NCBI GenBank assembly: GCA_002396385.1
Contig: DGTD01000069.1
Location: 1-15,688 of the forward strand
From: Bacteroidales bacterium UBA4345
GTDB taxonomy: Bacteria > Bacteroidota > Bacteroidia > Bacteroidales > Paludibacteraceae
Reading direction: 5' to 3'
DNA: 15,688 nt
A program made the position numbers and the translations under genes. Below the pieces are notes generated by a model. The model saw only the letters and a program-made list of their open reading frames with translations. It was not told the DNA's origin and searched no databases. Below are positions 8,497 to 14,912 of the stretch, in pieces (position 1 is the first letter of the stretch; the number at the start of each line of letters is the position of its first letter).

Positions 8497-8563
8497 CACA
8501 TTATCTTTCAAATTTCGTGCAAAATAGCCACAGAGGGCACGTAAAATAGGTCAGAAAAACCAC

Positions 8564-8591
8564 AAAAAGGGCCTTAACACAGCCTGTAAGG
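8564..8591 (-). terminator. Possible terminator after rnhB
   Basis: On the minus strand CCTTACA pairs with TGT-t-AAGG (one bulged T) around a 5-nt loop, followed by CCC and five T residues. It lies about 21 nt past the rnhB stop. The stem is AT-leaning and short, so strength is doubtful. Confidence 0.4.
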
Positions 8592-8612
8592 ATAGTTAAG
8601 AGAGCTGTTTTC

Positions 8613-9236
8613 TCACTCTTCGGGAAATTCCAGTTTGAGTTGCCGGTCGACCAGGTTGAACGACATACGGTGAATAGGCGAAGGGCCCACCTGTTCAATA
8701 GCGGCCCGGTGTGCCTTTGTCGGGTAACCCTTGTTTTTCTTCCACTGGTAGGCAGGGAAGGCGGCGTCTTGCTCGTCCATATAGTCGTCACGATAAGTTT
8801 TTGCCAGCACCGAAGCGGCCGCTATAGACATATAGGTAGCATCGCCCTTCACAACCGTATGGTAAGGTACTTTTCCATAAGGTTTGAAGCGGTTGCCGTC
8901 GACAATAATATGTCCGGGCCTCACCTTCAACTGGTCTAAAGCCCTGTGCATAGCCAGGATAGAGGCATTAAGGATGTTGATTTTATCGATTTCTTCAGCC
9001 GTCACCACGCCAACCGCCCAGGCAACTGCCTCCTTTTCAATTATCGGGCGCAACAGGTAACGCTGTTTCTCGGTCAGCTGTTTGCTATCGTTTAACAAAC
9101 CGTTAGAGAAATCGGGAGGAAGGATGACCGCAGCCGCATAGACAGGGCCCGCAAGGCAGCCGCGTCCGGCCTCGTCACAACCGGCTTCCACAACGTCTGG
9201 CTGCATAAACAGTTTCAGAGGTGAATGTTCCTTCAT
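8613..9236 (-). CDS. rnhB: Ribonuclease HII
   Basis: The 207-residue protein carries the RNase HII signature GCDEAGRG, with metal-binding Asp21 and Glu22. It also has the IVDGN motif (Asp113) and the [12 protein letters not shown] block ending in Asp150, the remaining acidic residue of the site. The enzyme cuts the RNA strand of RNA-DNA hybrids and removes single ribonucleotides misincorporated in DNA. Length is typical. ATG at 9236 is chosen because it overlaps the TGA stop of the upstream cyclase gene as ATGA, a common sign of translational coupling. The in-frame TTG at 9245 lies inside the upstream coding region and is less likely. The two genes appear to share one transcript, although no functional link between RNA-DNA repair and peptide cyclisation is evident. 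Confidence 0.96.
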   Translation of the reverse strand: MKEHSPLKLFMQPDVVEAGCDEAGRGCLAGPVYAAAVILPPDFSNGLLNDSKQLTEKQRYLLRPIIEKEAVAWAVGVVTAEEIDKINILNASILAMHRALDQLKVRPGHIIVDGNRFKPYGKVPYHTVVKGDATYMSIAAASVLAKTYRDDYMDEQDAAFPAYQWKKNKGYPTKAHRAAIEQVGPSPIHRMSFNLVDRQLKLEFPEE

Positions 9237-10240
9237 TTTGCACAATCCGTATAAACATAGCGTAGCAACACACGTCCGACAGCGCCGAGCGTATTACGGT
9301 CAATGTGTTCCACATCGTCGTGTTGGGTATGCCACATTTCAGGGAAGCCACGCTGTGTGTCGAAATCAATCACATCGAAAGTGGGAATACCAGCAATCGT
9401 ATTTACGTAATAATGGTCATCGACAATCTGCCCACCGGCCACATTCTTAAAGAAAGAGCCGAAGCCCAGGCCAGAGGCCACTTTCCAAAAGTCACCGGCA
9501 TAGTTAGGCGCATAATAACCAGAAACGGCATCGATGCAAAACGACGGATTCGGGCCTCCAACCATATCGAGGAGGATGCCCAGCCTAGGTTTATTTGAAA
9601 GGCTGTAGCCCGTGTTGTTACTCCAGAATTGCGAACCCAGACACCAATCGTTCTCCACTTTGCTCTGTTCCCAATGAGGGGCGCCACAATCTTCGGCATC
9701 GAACAAGACGATGTCGATGCCAAGTCCTGGGTCCTGGGCGGCGAAATTGCGGGCCGCTTCCAACAAGACAGCCACACCACTCGCGCCATCGTTAGCACCC
9801 ATAACAGGTTTTTGCAAAGCCGTCTTCTTTGTACCATCCTCCTGGTCGCTTACAGGGCGGGAATCCCAATGGGCAAAAAGTACGATACGGTTATTCCGTT
9901 CGGGATAGAAAGCCGCTATTATGTTAGTCGATTTATAGATTGTGCCATCGTAACCCTTCAAATCGGCTTTCTGCAGGGAAACCGAGCCACCCAGCCTGGA
10001 CAGCTCACCGGCCAAAAACCCGAGACATTTCTCATGGCTGGCAGAATTGGGGACACGTGGGCCGAAATCGCACTGTTTCTTCACATAGTCGAAAGCGCTG
10101 TCTTGGTTAAAGACAGGAACATTGACGATGTTGCACGTTTTGTTCTTTTTTTCGGCATCGTTAGCATTAGCGGCAGTTTGTGAATCAAAGCACGAGGCCA
10201 AACCCACCGACACCAAAGCAACAAAAATAAATTTTCTCAT
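9233..10240 (-). CDS. Glutaminyl cyclase-like lipoprotein (M28 fold)
   Basis: This 335-residue protein starts with a lipoprotein signal whose lipobox LASC gives lipidated Cys17. The rest matches animal-type (type II) glutaminyl-peptide cyclotransferases within the M28 zinc fold. Seen residues that line up with human QC from memory: zinc ligand Asp151 in MGANDGASG (human Asp159), catalytic Glu183 and zinc ligand Asp184 in FDAEDCG (201, 202), APHW (188-190 region), Asp226 in LLDMVGG (248), Asp274 in IVDDH (305), and zinc ligand His304 in EMWHT (330) after a conserved Trp. Such enzymes cyclise N-terminal Gln to pyroglutamate; P. gingivalis has one. The likely site is the periplasm, membrane-anchored. 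Start ATG 10240 opens the signal peptide, whereas the in-frame TTG at 10273 overlaps the promoter box. It overlaps rnhB by 4 nt. An M28 aminopeptidase is the alternative, less likely given the conserved QC triad. Confidence 0.85.
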   Translation of the reverse strand: MRKFIFVALVSVGLASCFDSQTAANANDAEKKNKTCNIVNVPVFNQDSAFDYVKKQCDFGPRVPNSASHEKCLGFLAGELSRLGGSVSLQKADLKGYDGTIYKSTNIIAAFYPERNNRIVLFAHWDSRPVSDQEDGTKKTALQKPVMGANDGASGVAVLLEAARNFAAQDPGLGIDIVLFDAEDCGAPHWEQSKVENDWCLGSQFWSNNTGYSLSNKPRLGILLDMVGGPNPSFCIDAVSGYYAPNYAGDFWKVASGLGFGSFFKNVAGGQIVDDHYYVNTIAGIPTFDVIDFDTQRGFPEMWHTQHDDVEHIDRNTLGAVGRVLLRYVYTDCAK

Positions 10241-10261
10241 ATTCGTAATATATACAGTATG

Positions 10262-10269
10262 CAAAGATA
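10262..10269 (-). promoter_or_regulatory. Candidate -7 box for the glutaminyl cyclase-rnhB unit
   Basis: Minus-strand TATCTTTG (followed by C) is a good TAnnTTTG match, lying between the upstream terminator and the ATG at 10240. The leader would be short, about 15 nt. No -33 TTTG is at the expected spacing. Confidence 0.5.
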
Positions 10270-10296
10270 GCAAAAACTAAGAAAGGAGCATTGTGC

Positions 10297-10330
10297 AAAA
10301 AGAAAGGCGCAGGCTATAAACACCCGCGCC
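10297..10330 (-). terminator. Rho-independent terminator after the propeller lipoprotein gene
   Basis: Minus-strand GGCGCGGG pairs with CCTGCGCC (8 bp with one G-U) around a 9-nt loop, followed by TTTCTTTTT. It lies 27 nt past the stop at 10358. The GC-rich stem and T-run make it convincing. Confidence 0.87.
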
Positions 10331-10357
10331 TAATATACTTTAACATTTTAAGACTGT

Positions 10358-11533
10358 TTATTCACCAGCAAGCGCCTGCTGCGGAGTTGCGACCGAGGTA
10401 GAATCGCCACCATCCTCCACTACCTTCTGTCGGGCAATGACATGAATGGCATTTGGTGTAATGCGCACCTCGTCGGAAAGTTCAAAAAGCACATTACCAT
10501 TCTTCCAAACGACCGGAGCGTGGGTTCTTTTCGTTTCGTAGCCAGTCACATACACGTCATCTTCCAAAACCGAGATACCCGTAGCCTTCCATTCGAGTTT
10601 ATTATCAGTCAACGACTTGGAAGTCAAGTTCAAGCCCTCTCCGTTAGGTCCGATAGTGGTTACCCAGTATTTAGCGGTCTTCAAGTCGTTACCGCAGGTA
10701 TAAACCTTTCCGTTACACGCAGCCATAGCCGACACCTCGTTACCGAAAGCAGAAGCCAGCGGTGTTTCGCGGCGCTCAACCCACTGCTTGTTAACCGAAC
10801 CATTCTGCGATGTTTCCATACCGGCCAGACAAATAAACGGATGTCCGTTTTTCACATGGTTATAATCCAGGCAGATAGCCCGTCCCTCACACGAGGTTTT
10901 ACTATTAATACCATATCTGGAAATTTCGGCCGACTCTGCATCGGTCCAATAACGCATATAGTACACAAAGGTTTTCCGGTCGAGGTAGTAACCGACAATA
11001 TAGACATGCCCGGCATCGTCAACGGCAATCCCCGACGTACGGGTTCCATTATCGAGCAGATAGCGTTTGTTGTTAATCCAACAGCAAGCCACGTCGCCAT
11101 CCATTGTAGCCTCATAGCCGCAGATATACACTTTCCCGTTTTTCGACACAATACCAGTAGCGCCAGTACCCTGCGGCAGGTAATTAGCCTCGCCGTTCTT
11201 CCAGTAGATAGCCTGGAAGTCTTCCATACCGGCCACATACACATCGTCGCCATCGACATAGATGCTGTTTGCATAGGTGTCGACATTGTCAGCCTGTCCG
11301 TTTAAGGTCACCAACTGGCCATTGTAATAATAACCGGCGCGGTTTACCGTATTTGGCCCGTTGTCGTACGAAAGGGCGACATACACGTCGTGAACGCTTT
11401 TTTTCTGGGGTGAGACAGGCGGAAACCATGGAGTGTCTTCCGAATCGTCGCCACAACATGAGAACAAGCATAAAGGGGCAGCAAGCAGTAAAGCGGTAAA
11501 AAGCTTAGAAGGATTTGTGTTTGTGATATTCAT
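10358..11533 (-). CDS. Lipoprotein with about seven beta-propeller-like repeats, function unknown
   Basis: I do not recognise this 391-residue protein as a named family. It begins with a lipoprotein signal peptide with lipobox LFSC, giving lipidated Cys26. It continues Cys-Gly-Asp-Asp-Ser-Glu-Asp, an acidic patch resembling the Bacteroidota surface-export signal for lipoproteins. The rest is built of repeats whose core is [hydrophobic]-VY-[VIT]-[AC]-G-[YM]-E followed by YWKNG and a Leu-rich strand. Repeat cores begin near residues 49, 97, 134, 176, 230, 276 and 326, suggesting a seven-bladed propeller on the cell surface. Asp-Gly turns are frequent, and blades hold several Cys (CC at 150-151). 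It is flanked by a terminator on each side and has its own -7 box candidate, so it is probably monocistronic. Binding or scaffold roles are typical of such folds, but no ligand can be inferred. Confidence 0.8.
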   Translation of the reverse strand: MNITNTNPSKLFTALLLAAPLCLFSCCGDDSEDTPWFPPVSPQKKSVHDVYVALSYDNGPNTVNRAGYYYNGQLVTLNGQADNVDTYANSIYVDGDDVYVAGMEDFQAIYWKNGEANYLPQGTGATGIVSKNGKVYICGYEATMDGDVACCWINNKRYLLDNGTRTSGIAVDDAGHVYIVGYYLDRKTFVYYMRYWTDAESAEISRYGINSKTSCEGRAICLDYNHVKNGHPFICLAGMETSQNGSVNKQWVERRETPLASAFGNEVSAMAACNGKVYTCGNDLKTAKYWVTTIGPNGEGLNLTSKSLTDNKLEWKATGISVLEDDVYVTGYETKRTHAPVVWKNGNVLFELSDEVRITPNAIHVIARQKVVEDGGDSTSVATPQQALAGE

Positions 11534-11584
11534 GTGTTCTTCTTTATAAACAAGAGATCAAGCAACCTCAAAAATAACAATTGT

Positions 11585-11592
11585 CAAATTTA
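11585..11592 (-). promoter_or_regulatory. Candidate -7 box for the propeller lipoprotein gene
   Basis: Minus-strand TAAATTTG fits TAnnTTTG, 51 nt before the ATG at 11533. It overlaps a short dyad, AATTGT (11579-11584) and ACAATT (11592-11597), which could be an operator or chance in AT-rich DNA. A second match, TATTTTTG, lies slightly closer to the gene. Confidence 0.4.
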
Positions 11593-11637
11593 CAATTTAT
11601 GACGATAGAGAAAAAATAATTCACGCGTTTTTTTTAC

Positions 11638-11685
11638 AAAAAAAGAAACATGTCTGTCGGAAGAACAGCCAACAGACATGTTTCT
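11638..11685 (-). terminator. Strong Rho-independent terminator after the nhaD-like gene
   Basis: A perfect 14-bp stem, AGAAACATGTCTGT with its complement (11672-11685 and 11644-11657), surrounds a 14-nt loop and runs into seven T residues on the minus strand. It starts 16 nt after the stop at 11702. The plus strand lacks a T-run, so it works for leftward transcription only. Confidence 0.93.
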
Positions 11686-11701
11686 AAAAATTTACGTATT
11701 T

Positions 11702-13192
11702 TTATATTCCTAATGCCGGACGGATGACCAGTTCCTGCAATACATAGAAAAGAGCACCAGCCGCATAGCCGGCAAAAGCCAGCAAAGTGAACTTCTTCAC
11801 GTACCATACAAAATTGATGTGCTCCAGTCCCATTACCACAACACCAGCAGCCGAACCGATAATAAGTAGCGAGCCACCCACACCGGCACAGTAGGCCAGG
11901 AACATCCAGAAGTTGCCATCGCGGACAAAATCGGAAAGCGAAGGATCGGCAGCCAATTGTGCAGCCGTTGGAACATCGTACATGCCCATACAACCAGCCA
12001 CCAACGGAACATTGTCGACTACCGAAGACAAGATGCCGATGATGAAATCAATAATGAAAGCATTACCGATGGTTTCCTGCAACCAGGCAGCCATATTCTG
12101 CAAAATGCCCGAACATTGGAGCGTGGCAACCGCCATCAGTATTCCCAAGAAGAAGAGGATAGTGGCAAAATCGATGCGTCCGAGGCAGCGTGTTATACGA
12201 GCCTTCGCGCCCTCAGGAATATCCTTCTTCCGGTGATACATGATTTCGGTATAAACCCAAAGAGCGCCCAAGCCGAACAAAACGCCAATGAACGGAGGCA
12301 AATGGGTAATGGATTTGAAGATAGGTACAAAAAGGAGGGCAGCCACACCAAACTGCAGCAAATGGCGTCGCTCGGCTTCTGTTACGATATCGGAAGGACG
12401 CAGGGCAACGCCCTGTTTGTCGTCATCGTCACATTCCACTTCGCATTCAGGTAACTTGCCTTTCAACATCAGGCTTGCCAGATAAACAGGGACAACCATG
12501 GCGAGGAAAGAAGGAACAATCAGGTTTGGCAGCAGACCGCCAGTGGTAACAAGGCCCTTCACCCACAACATAATGGTAGTCACATCGCCTATTGGAGAGA
12601 AGGCACCACCCGCATTGGCCGAAATGATTATTGCGCCTGCATATATCCAGCGTTCGTGTTGGTCAGCAACCAGTTTGCGCAACAGCATGGTCATTACAAT
12701 AGCGGTGGTAAGGTTATCGAGAATGGCACTCATAAAGAAAGTGATAACGCTGACAATCCACATCAACTTCCTTTTGCTGCGTTCTTTAATCTTGTCGGTA
12801 ATAATGGTGAAGCCGCCGTGTATGTCAATCAACTCCACAATGGTCATTGCACCAATCAGGTAAAACAAAGTCTGGGCCACATCGCCAAGGTGTTCAACAA
12901 TTTGCACTTCAGTCACAAATGCGATCACCTGCTCGTGGACAGGGACACCCCCATCGACATACTTTTCGTGAACGAAACGCTTAAAGTCGTCTAAAGAAGG
13001 GAAGAGCGATTTTGCAGACTCCACACTCATAGAATCGAGCGTAGGAATCAGATTCTGCGCATAAAAGATGTAAATAGTCCATAACAGCGCACACAAAATA
13101 AGTGCGGAAGCAGACTTGTCGACCTTTAACGGATGTTCAAGGGCTATACAGGCATACCCCAAAATGAACAGAGCCACCATTAAAACTATCAT
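11702..13192 (-). CDS. nhaD: NhaD-type Na+/H+ antiporter
   Basis: This 496-residue protein is a polytopic membrane protein of the ion transporter (IT) superfamily, NhaD type. Hydrophobic helices are seen at about 1-18, 29-46, 105-125, 143-158, 183-197 and in the C-terminal half. Diagnostic segments are ILDNLTTAIV (157-166), SANAGGAFSPIGDVTTIMLW (191-210) and the mirrored SSVVDNVPLVAG later, consistent with the inverted-repeat fold. The role is export of Na+ (or Li+) in exchange for protons across the inner membrane, for sodium and pH balance. A soluble segment of about 50 residues (50-100, FPSLDDFKRFVHEKY) between helices 2 and 3 is larger than in a minimal carrier. ATG at 13192 is chosen because the frame extension to 13255 crosses a promoter box at 13245-13252. 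The gene stands alone, closed by a strong terminator. Confidence 0.92.
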   Translation of the reverse strand: MIVLMVALFILGYACIALEHPLKVDKSASALILCALLWTIYIFYAQNLIPTLDSMSVESAKSLFPSLDDFKRFVHEKYVDGGVPVHEQVIAFVTEVQIVEHLGDVAQTLFYLIGAMTIVELIDIHGGFTIITDKIKERSKRKLMWIVSVITFFMSAILDNLTTAIVMTMLLRKLVADQHERWIYAGAIIISANAGGAFSPIGDVTTIMLWVKGLVTTGGLLPNLIVPSFLAMVVPVYLASLMLKGKLPECEVECDDDDKQGVALRPSDIVTEAERRHLLQFGVAALLFVPIFKSITHLPPFIGVLFGLGALWVYTEIMYHRKKDIPEGAKARITRCLGRIDFATILFFLGILMAVATLQCSGILQNMAAWLQETIGNAFIIDFIIGILSSVVDNVPLVAGCMGMYDVPTAAQLAADPSLSDFVRDGNFWMFLAYCAGVGGSLLIIGSAAGVVVMGLEHINFVWYVKKFTLLAFAGYAAGALFYVLQELVIRPALGI

Positions 13193-13244
13193 ATAATATT
13201 TAGAATAATTTTTTGAATTTTCTCCTTTAAATAATTCCCTTTCG

Positions 13245-13252
13245 CAAAGATA
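13245..13252 (-). promoter_or_regulatory. Candidate -7 box for the nhaD-like gene
   Basis: Minus-strand TATCTTTG, 52 nt before the ATG at 13192, is a good TAnnTTTG match. It is preceded by two TTTTTTTG stretches, but none is at the standard -33 spacing. It supports the shorter protein start. Confidence 0.55.
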
Positions 13253-13343
13253 CAAAAAAACAAAAAAACGTATTTATACAAACGTAAAAAGCGGACAAAA
13301 AGAAAGTAAAAGGATTTTGTGGGCTGTCGGAAACCAGGCAGTT

Positions 13344-14012
13344 TTATTTGTCAGGCAAACAGGCAACAACAGGCAGACCGAACAATCGGCTCCAGGTATC
13401 GCCAATAATCTGTTTCAACTCTTCGAGTCGGACATTTCTCAGTGCAGCGACTTCGGTGTACAAATCAACAATATCGGAAACAGAATCGTCCGTTTCGAGG
13501 AAGAAAGAGCCCCAAGGCATACTTTTCAGCGTTTCCACATTGAATTTCGGTCCAAACGACAAAAAGCACCCATGCCGCCATAGCTGCTCAGCCAGTTGTG
13601 GTTTTCCACGGAAGCCATGTATAATAACCGGAGGTAGATTTTCGACCGAAGACAGCATTTCGAGCAGTTCGTTCCAAGCCTTCACGCAATGGACTACCAC
13701 TGGCTTACGCACACAGGCAGCCATACGTAGCTGGAGACTAAACATCTGCTGCTGTAAGGTAAAATCGGCGTCACACACTTTGTCGAGACCTATTTCGCCG
13801 ACAGCCACCACCTCGCCGAGTTGAAGGAGAGGGGCCATAGCAGACAAATCGGCACGACTTCGCACACCGACACGCCATGGGTGGATTCCCACACTATAGC
13901 ACCCAGAGGGGGGCCTGTCGGAAGAGAAAGACACAGGTTCACAACACAGCACCGCCAGCACACCGTCGCGCAAGTCAGGGCGGTGGGTATGTATATTCAA
14001 GAAAGGGAGCAT
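13344..14012 (-). CDS. TatD-family metal-dependent hydrolase
   Basis: This 222-residue protein shows the TatD-type amidohydrolase metal-site motifs in order: NIHTHR (His8, His10), GIHPW (42-46), GEIGLD (Glu73), VVVHCVKAW (His108), IIHGFRG (His132) and FLETDD (Asp175). TatD proteins are cytosolic, metal-dependent nucleases (3'-5' DNA/RNA exonuclease or deaminase-like folds), but the substrate of this short Bacteroidota subtype is not established. It is shorter than E. coli TatD (about 260). ATG at 14012 gives the short N-terminus usual before the HxH motif. A GTG at 14054 would extend it through a terminator hairpin and is unlikely. The start lies only 9 nt after the U-run of the sdhB terminator, so where its transcript begins is unclear. 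Downstream 13193-13343 has only a weak hairpin and the nhaD promoter candidate. Confidence 0.87.
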   Translation of the reverse strand: MLPFLNIHTHRPDLRDGVLAVLCCEPVSFSSDRPPSGCYSVGIHPWRVGVRSRADLSAMAPLLQLGEVVAVGEIGLDKVCDADFTLQQQMFSLQLRMAACVRKPVVVHCVKAWNELLEMLSSVENLPPVIIHGFRGKPQLAEQLWRHGCFLSFGPKFNVETLKSMPWGSFFLETDDSVSDIVDLYTEVAALRNVRLEELKQIIGDTWSRLFGLPVVACLPDK

Positions 14013-14021
14013 AAGGGACAG

Positions 14022-14062
14022 AAAAAAATAAAAAGCGGGAATGTGGTCGTCCACATTCCCGC
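14022..14062 (-). terminator. Strong Rho-independent terminator after sdhB
   Basis: Minus-strand GCGGGAATGTGG pairs perfectly with CCACATTCCCGC (12 bp; 14051-14062 with 14035-14046) around a 4-nt loop. It is followed by TTTTTATTTTTTT. It begins 30 nt after the sdhB stop at 14093 and ends just before the tatD-like start. Confidence 0.95.
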
Positions 14063-14092
14063 CAAGTATAAAGAAAACAAATTCTTCTGGAC

Positions 14093-14863
14093 TTAGTCAG
14101 CCAAATTAGCCTTGATGAACTCACGGTTCAAGCGGGCAATATTGCTGAGCGAGATGCTCTTAGGGCATTCAGCCGCACAAGCACCAGTGTTGGTGCAGGC
14201 ACCGAAGCCAAGTTCATCCATTTTAGCCAACATAGCCTTAGCACGCTTGGCAGCCTCGGGACGGCCCTGAGGAAGGAGGGCGAGCTGAGAAACCTTAGCT
14301 GAAACGAACAGCATAGCAGAACCATTCTTACAAGCAGCCACACAGCAACCACAGCCAACGCAGGTAGCGGCATCCATCGCCATATCGGCATTCTGCTTTG
14401 GAATAGGAATTGCGTTAGCATCTTGCGGAGCACCAGTGCGAACGCTGATGTAACCACCAGCCTGCATAATCTTGTCGAAAGCGCCACGGTCAACCATACA
14501 GTCTTTAATAACCGGGAACGCAGCCGAGCGCCAAGGTTCAACAGTGATAGTATCGCCATCTTTAAAGCGGCGCATATATATCTGGCAGGTAGTAGCACCC
14601 TGAGCAGGTCCGTGAGGACGGCCATTGATGTAGAGAGAGCACATACCACAGATACCCTCACGACAGTCGTGGTCGAAAACGAAAGGTTCTTTCTTGTTTT
14701 CGATGAGTTTTTCGTTCAAGATGTCAAGCATTTCCAAGAAAGAAGTGTCGGTAGTAATGTCCATACCCAACTCCTTGCTATCGTACCATTCGCTGAACTG
14801 TCCCTTTTCTTTAGGACCATTCTGACGCCATACTCTAATTTTGAAATTAATTATGTTGTCCAT
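14093..14863 (-). CDS. sdhB: Fumarate reductase/succinate dehydrogenase iron-sulfur subunit
   Basis: The 256-residue protein is the electron-transfer subunit of complex II. An N-terminal ferredoxin domain binds the [2Fe-2S] cluster through Cys67, Cys72, Cys75 ([10 protein letters not shown]) and Cys93. The C-terminal domain has [11 protein letters not shown], giving Cys168, Cys171, Cys174 plus Cys233 for the [4Fe-4S] cluster, and Cys178, Cys223, Cys229 for the [3Fe-4S] cluster, by analogy to E. coli FrdB spacing. An extra Cys173 lies inside the motif. It passes electrons between the flavoprotein and membrane quinone. In gut Bacteroidales the usual direction is menaquinol-linked fumarate reduction to succinate; direction cannot be read from sequence, so frdB is an equally valid name. 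The ATG at 14863 is 40 nt after the flavoprotein gene. A strong terminator follows, so this is the last gene of the operon. Confidence 0.95.
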   Translation of the reverse strand: MDNIINFKIRVWRQNGPKEKGQFSEWYDSKELGMDITTDTSFLEMLDILNEKLIENKKEPFVFDHDCREGICGMCSLYINGRPHGPAQGATTCQIYMRRFKDGDTITVEPWRSAAFPVIKDCMVDRGAFDKIMQAGGYISVRTGAPQDANAIPIPKQNADMAMDAATCVGCGCCVAACKNGSAMLFVSAKVSQLALLPQGRPEAAKRAKAMLAKMDELGFGACTNTGACAAECPKSISLSNIARLNREFIKANLAD

Positions 14864-14894
14864 TGTTCTGTATTTTTAGAATTAAGAGTTGAAA

Positions 14895-14912
14895 AAGAAC
14901 CGTTTAGTTCTT
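14895..14912 (-). other. Small hairpin spanning the flavoprotein-gene stop codon
   Basis: On the minus strand AAGAAC and GTTCTT form a 6-bp stem with a 6-nt loop that contains the TAA stop of the flavoprotein gene, followed by a few T residues. It is too weak for a clear terminator; it might tune sdhB expression or be chance. Confidence 0.3.

Noticed and set aside
8501..8791. Minus-strand frame of 96 codons overlapping the end of rnhB
   Set aside because: Most of it is out of frame within rnhB, has no start context and no family features.
13256..13290. ACGTA direct repeat upstream of nhaD as an operator
   Set aside because: Two five-base matches in AT-rich DNA are too short to distinguish from chance.
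13320..13343. Hairpin CTG...CAG after the tatD-like gene as a terminator
   Set aside because: On the minus strand the stem has a C-A mismatch and a bulge, and the T-rich stretch is distant.
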